The notes under the pieces are model-generated. The model searched no databases and was not told the origin of the DNA. It saw nothing but the letters and a program-made list of their open reading frames with translations. A program made the position numbers and the translations under genes. 64,000 nt of DNA from Acanthococcus lagerstroemiae (lineage: Eukaryota; Arthropoda; Insecta; Hemiptera; Eriococcidae), in contig CM063112.1 in NCBI GenBank assembly GCA_031841125.1, forward strand, positions 19,432,603 through 19,496,602. The letters run 5' to 3'. This document shows positions 13,061 to 23,816 of the stretch, in pieces (positions within the stretch are counted from its first letter, which is position 1; the number at the start of each line of letters is the position of its first letter).

Positions 13061-13092
13061 GGGACTGTTGGAGATTGTTGGAGGAGATTGGA
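12962..13092. repeat. Palindromic insert within the Jockey RT
   Basis: CTCCAACAATCTCCAACA at 12962-12979 is exactly inverted at 13066-13083. The 86 bp between them hold more CTCCAACAATCTT-like words. The flanking LINE protein reads VHRLQEAVNKLQ before it and WMNRWKIQINT after it, which would be almost contiguous in an intact Jockey element. About 100-130 bp has therefore been gained here. It could be expansion of the local 'ctccaacaatc' sequence or a tiny foldback insertion. Confidence 0.7.
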
Positions 13093-13704
13093 TGAACCGT
13101 TGGAAAATACAGATCAATACCTCCAAGTCGGTGCATGTTATGTACACGCTACGGGCTCATCCTACAATCCCTGTCTTTGTAAACGAAGAACAAGTACCTA
13201 CATCGAGCCATGGCAAGTACCTATAATATAGGACTCACTATAGATGCCAGGCTCACATGGAACCAGCACATACTTAAGACACGTGAGGAAGTCAAAGCTC
13301 GACTTCTGTCCCTATTTTGGCTGTTCCGTGCTCGCAACAAACGGTCGCTCGAAAACAAAAGACTGCTCTATGTTATGGTGATGCGTCTAATATGGTCCTA
13401 TGGCACACCCATCAGGGGCTGCGCAACCGAGTCCAATCTGGGCATACTACAGAGATTGCAGAACCTCATCCTCAGGAAAATGACTGGAGCGCCCTGGTTC
13501 GTCCGCAATGACCGGCTTCACAAGAACCTAGACCTGCAGACCGTCAAGGAAGTACTCTGGCATCCAGCACAATCCTACGAGAAGAGGATGCACAGACACC
13601 CAAATACGCTTGCCCTACAGCTCATGGAACACCCCGCCCTGGCAAGATTCAGAGCAGGTGGCCCACGGACGTCGGCAGTTTACAATAATAAAATTATAAT
13701 ATAG
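13093..13704 (+). pseudogene. Jockey LINE RT C-terminal region
   Basis: The first piece (about 13088-13205) reads MNRWKIQINTSKSVHV. After a frameshift a 164-codon open stretch (13210-13701) reads LGLTID-like 'IGLTIDARLTWNQHI', 'IWSYGTPIRGCA' and 'LILRKMTGAPWFVRND'. These are typical of the thumb and C-terminal region of Jockey-clade ORF2. The frame ends at 13702-13704 close to the 3' region. It is part of the LINE described at 10890-13945. Confidence 0.85.
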
Positions 13705-13945
13705 CTTTCTATCCATATCAACCAATTTCCCAAATCACTAGTATACCGCGACTGCGTCAAATGTATTATTATCTAAGGCTACACTAATTTATCAATGTCC
13801 TTTAGACAGTGCAAATACAAACTTAAAGGGGGAGGGGATCCCGAATAGAAACGGAGTCGCTGCAGGCGATTGCCATTGAAAACAACATGATTCTGCTCAC
13901 TGATTGATGGATTTGGACGAAAACATGATGATGATGATGAAAAAA

Positions 13946-15825
13946 AGTTATTTAAAAAAATTCAAAATTATGCTAATCTGATATGAAATGAAAAGAGCTA
14001 CAACTTTTATTCTTTGCATTTTTTCATAAAAATCAATATGAAAGCCGTGTGCAACACTTTTATGTGCACGCGTTCTTATGAGTTATATACACGTATCATG
14101 TTTTCGTACTCGACACTTGGCGCTCCTACAGAGTCTTCTACGTGCGAATTTCAGAGTCTAATAACATGTTTCGGAATTAGTTCTCTAGGAGCGCTAGCAG
14201 TAGTTCCTGTAGAAGGTGGTCCATATTTGTACCCTGGTCCATAGTTGTACAAAGATTTAAATTTAGATTTAAAATTGATTACACATTTCTTTATTGAATG
14301 TATTGTACACACGCTACACCGGGTACATTTTGCGAATACAAAAAGCAATGAAAACCCGAATATATATAGCGGTGGTTGACTGCAGACTCGCAAGATAAGT
14401 TCGGACCCATTGGGTACCTAAATTGACGATCTAATCGAACGTGCTGATAGCTCGAACTCGACCATTAAATTTGGGGCAAACGATTTCATTATTTCGCCAG
14501 CGTATATAGGAAACGTATACACGTATCTTGCTCTCTAATCCGAAGCACATTTTGTCCGGCTTATGAGTTTCATCCACAATCCAGCTGGACTCGAAACGTC
14601 GCATAAAATTCGCGTACTGCTGACGGTATAACCGAAAATCATACGTAACATATAAGGACAAATTTATGTCGACGAATGCAGAACGACAGACCGAGAGAAT
14701 AAAGGAAGCCAGCACGAAGCAAAGCGCGCACATTACCATTTTAACTCGTTTTCTCCGTAATCTCTTCATCCTATCTCTTCGGGTATGAAAAAGTAATCTT
14801 CGCCGCCCATCCCACCGGCGTAATCGAACTAAGTCACCGCTTTATACTTTCAGACAATTTTATTTTGCGCTTTTATCTCGGCCGAGTCAAGGTACTCTGA
14901 TGTATGGCCGCATACGGCTATTCAGTCTTAACCCTTCCGATGGTCTCCGCAACCGGTTTCCAAATAAATGATCTCGTTTGAGAGGACGGGTCCATTCGGG
15001 CTGGGCATTTAGTTCGGCGAAACATTTGAAAAGATTAAAGTAAAATTCGTCTTCATTATCAACGCGAAAAATCTTATAAAGTTGCCGAAAAAGTAACGGC
15101 GCTGGCTTGTAAAAGCGAATACGTGTACATGGGTGGCTTTAATGAATTTTTTTTTTCGGCTTTACAGGCACAGCGGCGTGTCGTTCGTTCCCGTACCGAG
15201 TTTTAAATCCCGTTTTGGTCAGCCGGCTAATCAAGGAACGTGATTTCATATAAGGTGAGTATTGTACTTATAGCTACTTTTTGGTATTCCAAAACTGAAC
15301 TACGCGAAATGGAGTCGATACCGAAAGTTAAGTAAGAGTATTGTGTATTTCGTTTTCGCACCGTCGTTGTCGACTGATTTTTCTAAACAAGGAAACGAAA
15401 TTGAACATCGTGACGGGAATATACCTTTTTAACCGCCGATGTCTGGATCATGCATTGGCGATTTCGTGATGGAAATTCAAAATGCGGAGCGTCGATTGCA
15501 AAATGGTAACCCGTTATCGAGTTCGTGGTGAATTCATTTGCTGGATGTCATGGACATCGAAAATGAAGTCTAGTTGCATTGCCAGCCATACTAACTTTGC
15601 TCAATGCGTTTGTTATGACATCCAGGTGAACGATGGGGGCTACTTTCCAACAGCAGGGATTACTACGCCAAGTTCCGAGAGTGAGGACCTTTGCAACTGA
15701 CCTCAAAAAATGAGATATTTACAATAAGACATAATCAGTCAAAAACAAAAAAGGGGGCTAGGGGCTATAGCCCCCAAAATTCGAATTTCTTTCAAAATCA
15801 ATTCATGAAAACAGGCAGGTACCAA
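13946..15825. other. Mostly unique DNA, CpG-rich after ~14.4 kb
   Basis: Downstream of the LINE tail the sequence becomes non-repetitive and rich in CG dinucleotides (roughly 14400-15550), unlike the AT-rich transposon DNA. A 112-codon minus-strand frame (14431-14769) begins with basic residues followed by a hydrophobic stretch (VMCALCFVLASFIL), as in a signal peptide. It has no recognised domain. The block could hold regulatory DNA or a short exon. Nothing firmer is visible. Confidence 0.35.
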
Positions 15826-16284
15826 ATCGACGCTCCAAAGAAATGCTTTTTTCCATTGTGTGCCAAAGTAAAGACATGCAGATGTGTTTGCAACAATGGG
15901 AGAGCATTTCAATGTCTAGAATTCAACTTTGCAGCGCTTTGCGCAACTGCAGTCTGCTGCGCCTTGTAGTTAATACCATGGACATTTTAATTACTGAGGA
16001 TGGTTGGAAGAAGTATCATATATAGGCTCGCGTATGTGTATCCCAGCGCAGTCAGTCAGGTCATTCAATCAGTCAGCCAGAAACGAAACGCGCAAAATGT
16101 AACATTTTTTCCTTTTGGGTGTCGAAGTAAAACATGAAAATGTCAACAGAAAAAAGGTCAGTCAGTCAATCAGCCTAGCAAACCCGTAATGCTATTTTCA
16201 TCACGCTCCAAAGTAACGCTTTTGTCTATGTGTGCCGAAGTAAAAACATGAAAATGTAAAAAAAAAGTTCTGGTTGCGCCCCTG
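15826..16284. repeat. Three diverged copies of a ~58-bp repeat and a hAT-like end
   Basis: The segment CGCTCCAAAG followed by TGTGCCGAAGTAAAAACATG occurs at about 15831-15888, in part at 16100-16142, and at 16202-16258. TCAGTCAG-type words lie between copies (16051-16080 and 16157-16175). The block ends with an inverted CAGGGGCGCAACCAGAAC (16267-16284), whose direct copy starts at 23817. This ending resembles a hAT-type transposon terminus, so 15.8-16.28 kb may be the end of one dispersed element. Confidence 0.5.
16019..16057 (+). promoter_or_regulatory. Possible TATA-Inr core promoter
   Basis: TATATAG at 16019-16025 is followed ~33 bp later by TCAGTC at 16052-16057. This matches the spacing and consensus of an arthropod TATA box and initiator (TCAGT). 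No gene was recognised downstream, and the TCAGTC belongs to a local TCAGTCAG repeat. This is only a candidate. Confidence 0.25.
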
Positions 16285-18960
16285 ACTGATGACCTGCATT
16301 TCCAGAAAATGCGGACACCCTCTTTCCTGGAAAATCTTAGAGTGATAGCACGTATGACCTAGGGTATGATAAATTTCTATCGAATTACCACGACCGTACT
16401 GGAAGGGCTCATATTGTGAGAGGGCCAGGGTCGGGCAAATCATCGAGAAAATATGGATCGTTGATGAAAAAATGATTCAAATCACGGATGACAAAGCTTT
16501 CAGTGTGGTACTGTTCGAGATAGGTAGGAGAGATGAAACAAAATGACAGATAATAAAAAGTTGGTTGTGACAGGGGCATTTCCCAGTTCCCACCCCGATA
16601 GACTTGAAATATATGCCGTTTGTTTGTGCTACGTTCAAGCTGGTTTGCGCTGGAAACCCCGTCGTTTGGGCTACCCCTCTTTCTGAAATATTTGGGAAGC
16701 CTTTTGGGGGCTTCAGAAACAGGAGCAACCCCATATTTTGAAAATGGTGTCATTCGTTTGTGCTAAGTCTATGCTGCCCCCTTTCTGAGATACTTGAGAA
16801 AATTTGATTTCAGATCGCCACATAAATAAAAATTCTACAGCCATTTTAAAATAAGTGGTTCCACTTGCCCGAACGTCCCTTAGTCCATACAAATCAAGTT
16901 TTTATACAGAGATTTTCAATTCATTTAATCACCTCGGGGCTCAATTTTCCATTGCATTTACAACGATAAGCCATTTCAGACGCAGTAACAATAATCCAAA
17001 ATCTTATTAACGTAACTCGTATGATAATATTCATAAATACGTCGACTCATAAATGAATGAAAAAAACAAAAGTATCACGCCTGACCTTTCTAATTTTAAA
17101 TGCGTTTTTCTCAGCGACTATGATAGGCAGAGATATACCTATGCAGTTTGCACAGAAATGTGCACGAGGCTTTGAGATTGATAATAACGATGGCCCATAA
17201 AGAGGGTTCAAGTCGATAGGGCCGCCCGCACTTGGCTTTTTTCCGCATTCGGGCTATGAAATTCTGTGCGCCATTTCTCCGTAAATTTTTCTCTTTTTTC
17301 AAGTGGATGGTGCTTAGGTCTGAAATTATACAAAAATGTAGCGGGTGATTAACATGTTTTGGAAATAAAAAATCCTTAATTTGAGGTGTTTTTTTTTTAA
17401 TCAAACGTAAAACTCTTAAGTCTGCTTCATTTATCGTTTTACTCTTTTTTCGAGTGAACTATACGCTTAGAAAAATCGTATTTCGTTTGCCGCCCCGGGA
17501 AGTCTCTAAAAGTCTGCCGTCTTGGGCTGAAGCCTCTTCAGCCCAGGCCTAAATACGGGCCTGCAAGTCGAGTTAGGTCCTTTTTATTTACCCGTACTCA
17601 AGTTATGAGCAATAGTTGAAATACGGTTGTTCACGCATCACATTTGCAGCCGAACAGGATATTATAATTGAGATTTACAAGTCGGCAGTACAAGAATGTA
17701 ATTAATTCGGGCCAAACTTTTCCCAACTCATTTTCAAGCTGTACTACCACGTGTCATCCATTTTCCACAAACGAACCACCCCGATCCGGAATGTCGTTTT
17801 CATTTTCCGCAACTGTGGTGGAGCTAACAAGTGTACCAGCAAATGCGCCCGTTTAAGACGCTAACGTCGATATTCAAAAACATCTTAAAGCGGATTTATT
17901 AAATCATAAATTTCGCTTCCTCGTTTTAAACAGCCTCGATACCCGTTCATACTGTCATGTTTTATGACGCGCAGTAAATTTTATCGATACTTTCGTGTGC
18001 GAATGCCACTACACGCATTTGCACGGACCAAATTTTTCGTGAATTTTCGACGTTTAAGAAGAACATTTTCGTTCGGCTCGACTCGCCTCTCATGCTCTGT
18101 CACGGTCTGTAACAACGGCGTATGTTGATTTTCCGTATTTAGCCTATTTGGCGAAGTATAATCGCGCTCGATTAGGCGAATATTACTCGCGATAGCGATA
18201 TTCACGGTTGTAATCACACGCGAAAGGAGAGAATCGATACGTAGTACTCGGTTCTATTTTTACAGCGTCGTAAAATTTTACTATATATAGTCTGCCTTAG
18301 ATGCCGCGTTAAATTTAGATAATCAACCTATGCCGGCTTGGAATGGCTCGTTATTTCCATAGCAGCCCCGCAATGACGTCTAAACGAATCAACACTGTTT
18401 AACCACGTTTTACAATTCTGCTTGTCGATGGGCCCACCGAAGATGAATATCAAGTAGAAAAAATTAGGAGGGAGGGCACCGTTCTTAAGAGAGAGGGAGT
18501 TCTGTTATGGTTACGATTGCGAAGGCTCCATAAGATGAGAATTTGCCGCCCAGGAGCTGCGAAAGAAACCATTCGCCCAGAGCGCCTGGAGGGTCAAACT
18601 AATGAAAAATGGGACTACATAACCTGGAAATTTTAAATGGAATGTATTTCCGCGTAACATGGCCGTCCGTATCACAGTGGCGCTCACCGTGGGATATTTT
18701 CCGGCAGATGTCCAGAACTTATGGGGTGGTTAGGTTGATGGTGAGAGAGAGGTCCGCAATGACCGGGAATAATTACAAGGAAGCATGATAGCTAGAATAT
18801 CATATTTGCCCCCTTATAGGACTGTTAACGGGCTTCAATACTCTTACAAATTTTTCAAGTTTTGCACGTGAAATGTTTAGCCCAGGCTGGGGCGAGGGCA
18901 TTCGAAATTAAAGAAACAAGAGAGTATAGAAAAATGCGTGTGTTGATCAGTCGACAGTAA
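16285..18960. other. Unique DNA, partly CpG-rich, no gene recognised
   Basis: The open frames (16409-16753, 17111-17404, 17981-18217, all minus) show no domain. The block 17600-18420 is clearly richer in CG dinucleotides than its surroundings. Nothing here looks like a transposon end. Confidence 0.4.
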
Positions 18961-18964
18961 AAAC

Positions 18965-19205
18965 AGATCTGCGAGAGTGCTGAACATAAACTGAAACTAA
19001 ACTAAACGGATGTTCTGCCTGACCGATCGAAAGACGATGAGTAAGGAGAGGAAGAAGAGCCAGGTTTTAAAAGAACATGTGCAGGAAGTAGAGGTATGTA
19101 GGAGACAAAAGACCTTGCTGAGACACTCGCGTCGTGCTACACAGAAACCAGCCAGGCAGAACGATTTGTACAGGAATGTACATACGAAAAGAGAGGTTCG
19201 TCGTA
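18965..19205. repeat. Left copy of a ~230-bp repeat flanking the PLE nest
   Basis: It begins with ACATAAACTGAAACTAAAC and shares many ordered words with 22265-22490: GGATGT-CTACCTG-like, AAAGAGAG-type, GAGACAAAAGAC, GACACTCGC, CCAG-CAG-ACGATTT and ATACATTCGA-like. The two copies are diverged but in the same orientation and flank the LINE/PLE nest. Direct flanking repeats fit the pseudo-LTRs known in Penelope-like elements, although chance placement of a dispersed repeat is possible. Confidence 0.5.
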
Positions 19206-19219
19206 CTCCGCCACTAAAT

Positions 19220-19438
19220 CGACCTTAATTAGTTTAGTATTGCTGGCCAATCATTTATTAATGGACTGGGATATTCCGCCTCTAGCATCAGTTTAGCCAT
19301 CACAAAACTAAACATAGCTGTAGTACATTAAAAAAGTCTCAAACTAAGCCCAATCAAATGTACAAATTCCATGATTATCGCCAAACTAAAAGAAAAACAG
19401 TAATAGCATGCTACTGGTCACCTAATGAAGATATATAC
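19220..19438 (+). pseudogene. LINE endonuclease fragment, 5' part
   Basis: With one frameshift the reading is GLGYSASSISLAI, then MIIAKLKEKT, then VIACYWSPNEDIY. The ACYWSPN segment is typical of LINE AP-endonucleases. The protein stops at 19438, where a DNA transposon begins, and resumes at 21164 (KIKDQQDYL, ILLIGDFNIRS). The remnant is decayed. The clade cannot be fixed from this fragment. Confidence 0.6.
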
Positions 19439-21163
19439 GGGTAATTCTCCGGAAAATGGACAATTCATGTAAATGGGCTGTAACTCTGCCATTTATTATC
19501 AGAATGCTATGCGCAATATGTCAAAATTGAGGAAATGAACTCTTCTGATGGAGACAGTGGTAAAAGCTCTCCTTAGTTCAGCAGAATATCCTTAGAAAAT
19601 CGAGTCCATCAACGTGGGTGTCAACCTGGTCTAGTTCCGTTTTTTCTTTTTTTTTGCTCGCTGGAAGGGTTTGATACATAATTTTCAGGAACTACTGTTT
19701 CCCATTGTTGAAGAGGTAAGTTGAGGCAACACGGTATAGGTCTTACAATCTTTTTTTAACCAAGTTAAGTAACCTTTAGAATGTCTCAAAGTTGTGTCTA
19801 GGAAGAGATATGTCCTTCAACGTGGATAATTTTCAAACGTCTCTGTAGGGTTCCACTATAAGCATAAACTTCTCTCAAATGAAAATGAAAACTTTATTTG
19901 CGTCTTATTTTTCTTGCACTCACTGAGCTAAGCTCGTTTCGAGGCTGTATTATAATATTTTTTGAATTTTTGAGTAATTACGCAGATTAAAAAGATATAA
20001 AATGAGAAAAAACTACTAGAATAATTTGGAAAAGGGAAATCGGAAATCAGAAATACAAAAACAAAATAAAAAGGAATAAAAAAAATTAAAAGTAGAAAAA
20101 GAAACTAGGAAAAAAAAGGGGAAAAACAAAAAAAAACCAAGCCATGAAAAAACTACCGATCCCGCCCCCATCCGCCATTTACAAATTAATGAATTGGAAA
20201 CTAGGGAAACGAAAAGGAATTTTGTTATATTTATCCTGTACCAGAAAATTTACTGTTTATTTATTTAATTATTTAGTGCGTGTTTATGTAGTTGGCTATT
20301 TATAAGTTTTTTTATTTTATTAGTATTTTTTGCTAGGGTACACTATAGTTTTGTTGTCCCCTTGTTGTATTTTTTTTTGGCACCCTAATGTTACAAAGGT
20401 TATGTCTAGTTGTTATACTATGATTTTTCTGAATGCGTAATAAATTATTGGAAATGCTCATATAACTTCCTCATAACTTCCTCTAGAAGGCTGTGTAAGA
20501 ACGTCTGTGAAATAATGACAATTTGTATGCTAAAATACTCATTTATTGCTGAGATCCTGGTTTCTAAAAAAAAAGTGTCCTTCATCGTGGACATCAACAG
20601 CCATATTGAATTTACAGCTCAAAATTTGTAAAAACGTAATAATATATCTAATGTTGGCCACATTACATTCAGCAACATGTATCAAATATTCTCCGCATAT
20701 TTACCCAATGGGAAAAGAAAAAAGGCGAGTTTGTCCTTAAACGTGGACATAAAATATTATTAACGTGGATACTCACGTATTTCTTGTATCCACGTTGAAG
20801 GACGTGAATCTTTCGACACATAGAAGCATTCTGTAGAAACAGCCTTTAAATCTTACTTTCCTGGATGAATTTTTGCGGTACTTCATAAAACCGTGATCCG
20901 TGAGATTGTAACCCATGGTGTCGCTGTGCGATCGTACAGCCTCATCTTATCACACTATGTAAACGTGAAAATTTGTCTTTCAACGTGGACAACAATTTTT
21001 TTTACAACCCCTCAAAATCGAATTTAAGCCCGGCCAGTACCGGAATATGGTTTCTCAATACCCCTAGTATCGATTTCAACGGGGGGAAAAAAATTGAAAA
21101 GTGAACCTAATTTTTTTTTTGTTTTTATCCTCGTTGGATTGTCCATTTTTCGGAGAATCACCC
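19439..21163. mobile_element. 1.7-kb non-autonomous DNA transposon with repeated ACGTGGA boxes
   Basis: The left end GGGTAATTCTCCGG (continuing AAAATGGACAAT) is matched by the inverted right end GGGTGATTCTCCGA (continuing AAAATGGACAAT, 21138-21163). The ~26-bp TIR has only two or three mismatches. Removing the element restores a continuous LINE endonuclease reading, which confirms the boundaries. No clear target duplication is present; the flanks ATAC and AGAC match 3 of 4. There is no transposase ORF. Inside, the box (GTCCTTC)AACGTGGA recurs at 19611, 19819, 20585, 20742, 20762 and 20982, and inverted at 20789. The 20762 and 20789 copies form a short hairpin. Superfamily unresolved. Confidence 0.75.
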
Positions 21164-21310
21164 AGACGACAAGATCAAGGATCAGCAGGATTACCTGACT
21201 AACTCAACTAATAAAAAGGACAAAATACTACTCATAGGAGATTTTAACATAAGATCATTACTGTATGAAAATCTTAACAATGTCATGTACAACAAACAAA
21301 GAGCAGCAAA
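21164..21310 (+). pseudogene. LINE endonuclease fragment, continuation
   Basis: Reads KIKDQQDYLTN, then KDKILLIGDFNIRS, the conserved GDFN endonuclease motif, then LLYENLNNVMYNK. It continues the frame cut at 19438. At about 21310 it joins PLE sequence directly. Confidence 0.65.
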
Positions 21311-22085
21311 CAATACGATACAGTAAAACATTTACAGAAAACCTACCCACACGGATGCAATATAATATCCAATGACTCATTTCACTATCAAAAACACAAA
21401 ATGGCAGCGCTATACAACTACTGCCACAGAGCAATCAACATATTAACAACGACCACAGAAAAACAGAAATTAACAAAATCAAACAAATAGCCATTAATAC
21501 AACACAAACGTACAGATACTGACCCAACAACCAGAAAAACAGACAAATATGCAGGAGCAATATCATTGACAGGGACACACACATACAAAATACAGAAAAT
21601 CTTTAACCAATACAACATAAAACTCGGAATCAGAAACAGACCACCGGTAATCAAACGAATAAGCAACGACAAAACAGAAACACAGGACATGAACAATAGC
21701 AACGGAGTATACAGACTGGACTGCTCACACTGTGACATGACACCCATAGGAGAAACAGGCAGAAAATTCACAACTTGAATAAAAGAGCATGAAAAATTAC
21801 AGAAGCTAAAGGATGACAAATCACTTTTCGGAAAACACTGCAGCGACCAGGGACATAACAATGACAAATTGACAGAACAAAATCCTACACATAGAAAACA
21901 ACACAAGAGGAAAAACAAATTAAAAGAACAACTAGAGATAATAAAGGGAAAAACAAAACAAGACAACCTCATAAACAGAACAACTAACTTCCAAGGCGAG
22001 AACAAATTCAAATTAATAATATAACACTCCCTGATTGGACAGATTACACAACTACAGACAACCAATAAGAACACACACCAATAAG
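21311..22085 (+). pseudogene. Penelope-like element: RT C-terminus and GIY-YIG domain
   Basis: The reading starts with IYRKPTHTDAI, continues after a frameshift with HKMAALYNYCHRAINI (both typical of the PLE reverse transcriptase C-terminus), then LTGTHTYKIQKIFNQYNIKLGIR. The GIY-YIG endonuclease follows: NGVYRLDCSHCD, then a degenerate second motif PIGETGRKF where YIGETGR is expected, then a stop (21776-21778) and IKEHEKLQ with the family's R-x3-EH region. The tail 21830-22020 is lysine-rich. The tyrosine-to-proline change, the stop and the missing RT core make it a dead fragment. Confidence 0.8.
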
Positions 22086-22264
22086 ATTACCATACAGTAA
22101 TACACATTACTAAAAACACAGGGCCAACAAAAAAGAAATGGTAGGAAACTCCACTGAAAATGGCGTAACCACCGAAAGCGCTATGGACAACAGGAACAAT
22201 AAAGTGGATTGGCGCACCCTAAAAACAAATATTACTAAGTCATACTCCAACATGGACACTAAAA

Positions 22265-22490
22265 GCTAAATATAAACTGTAACTAAACAGCGGCTGTTAC
22301 TATAACGGATGTCCTACCTGGCAGATTGGGGAAAAAAGAGAGTGAGTCATGACATAAGAAGAACGTGCTTTTGAAAGAATCACGTACAGAAAATACATAC
22401 GAGACAAAAGACGTTTGTTAGACGCTCGCATTGTGCAATGCAATAAGTAGCCTGACAGGACGATTTACACAAAAATATACATTCGAGAGG
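22265..22490. repeat. Right copy of the ~230-bp repeat flanking the PLE nest
   Basis: Diverged direct repeat of 18965-19205 (ATATAAACTGTAACTAAAC, GGATGTCCTACCTG, GAGACAAAAGACG, ACGCTCGCAT, GACGATTTACAC). It lies ~180 bp after the end of PLE coding sequence. A 74-codon minus-strand frame (22418-22642) overlaps it and is not recognised. Confidence 0.5.
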
Positions 22491-22679
22491 AGATGGTTGC
22501 CGCATCTCTTAAAAAAATTTACAAGTATTGCTTTCACCACCGCTTCAGGTACCCAGTAAAGGTCATCTATTTCTACACCAAACTTTGAAAAGGCAACTTG
22601 TTTTCCATCGTCGGGTTTGAAAGTATATGCAAAATGTTTCACTACTGAACTTAATCAGTTTTGAGTTTTCTATAAATAT

Positions 22680-23816
22680 CTAACATCCAAATGTCATCCA
22701 CTGGTTGATTCCCCGAGTACAAAGGCAAAAGGCCTCTGCCGCGTAAATTTGGCTGTTCAAGATCGAGCACGAATGACGGCGATGCTCTTTAAATACGAGT
22801 CTATGGTTCATTCATCGTTTGAAAATTTCTACGTATACATTTCGGGATACCTGAACTCTGGAGCTTATGCGGCGATACGAGTTTCGGGTCAGAAATAATG
22901 AGAAGATTATTGGGTGGGCACATAAAAGCGAGAACGGATAAATATTTGCGAAGACGACCAAATTATGTACAGGAAACCGACGTGGCGACGAATCTCTCTC
23001 TTAGACCGTGGAAAAGAGCGAGAAAAACTCGATCCTAGAATAAACAGGGGTCGGTGCGGTTTTTAATTACGACGATGCGGCGCATGTAATACAAGAACTC
23101 TTACAGTTTGGAGTGAGCCGAAAAGTAAATATTACTCTAACGTGGTTACGATGATAAAACGTGCGTGCTATTTTTCGCGCTTGATTTTGTATTTAATGGG
23201 CCGAAAATGTGCGAGCATTCCAGAGTACGATATGTAGCTATTCGCATCTCGCAGAAGCCAGCAGACCGGCGAAGTTATAGGCAGGTATATAACCTAAAAC
23301 AGAAACAGCAACGAAACGAGGCTGAAGGGCTTGAACAGGTGGAAACGTGCGAATGTAATTTCGTAAAACGACTCTATCTTTCTCTGTCTCAGCGCCGACA
23401 GCATCTTTTTTCTGTAACCGAGCCTCTCCAGAAATGATAAAACAATCACCAAGTTTCATGGCTGGTGCCGCGCCACGCCGCCTATATAAGCCCCGTATCC
23501 CTCGATTCCGGAAAATAAGCGAAAAATTGACACCGAAACGAAAATTAAATTACGACGATAAACATCTTGAGCCTGATTATTGTTGCTCGCTGCGTTTAAT
23601 ATGAACCACGATCGATCGTATTAGAAAATTCGTTCTTCCGACACGTTTCCAGTACCACCGGAGCTCGCTATTTTTAGCTGATTTTTTCAAACCAGCTATT
23701 GGTTTTGTCCCAGCTCTACTGGAGTGATGGGCGAAGCGAATATTTTTCAACTTTTCGCAACAGAAAGCGTTGAATGGTCCTAACTTCCCTTCTTTCATCA
23801 TTTCCACTCGTATAAG
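22680..23816. other. CpG-rich unique block with a possible TATA promoter
   Basis: CG dinucleotides are frequent throughout this ~1.1 kb, in contrast to the flanking transposon DNA. TATATAA at 23483-23489, in a GC-rich setting, could be a core promoter on the plus strand. The short open frames around it (23165-23437, 23577-23807) are not recognisable. A regulatory region or a non-coding first exon is possible. This is inference. Confidence 0.3.

Larger units (their letters stand above)
10890..13945 (+). mobile_element. Jockey-clade non-LTR retrotransposon, decayed
   Basis: A single LINE on the plus strand, with pieces in the expected order: AP-endonuclease, reverse transcriptase, C-terminal domain, ~240-bp 3' region and a tail of repeated TGA (about 13926-13945). 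The readable protein is clearly more GC-rich than its surroundings. It is broken by several stops and frameshifts, so it cannot move itself. The ORF1 (gag) half is missing or unrecognisable, suggesting 5' truncation. A palindromic insert lies at about 12962-13092. No target-site duplication was identified. Confidence 0.88.

Noticed and set aside
14431..14769. 112-codon minus-strand frame with a signal-peptide-like start, as a secreted protein gene
   Set aside because: Not listed as a gene because no domain, promoter, splice site or polyadenylation signal supports it. It is mentioned only in the regional note.
21418..22074. 218-codon minus-strand frame rich in hydrophobic residues
   Set aside because: It is the antisense of the lysine- and asparagine-rich PLE sequence, whose A-rich codons read as phenylalanine, leucine and cysteine on the other strand.
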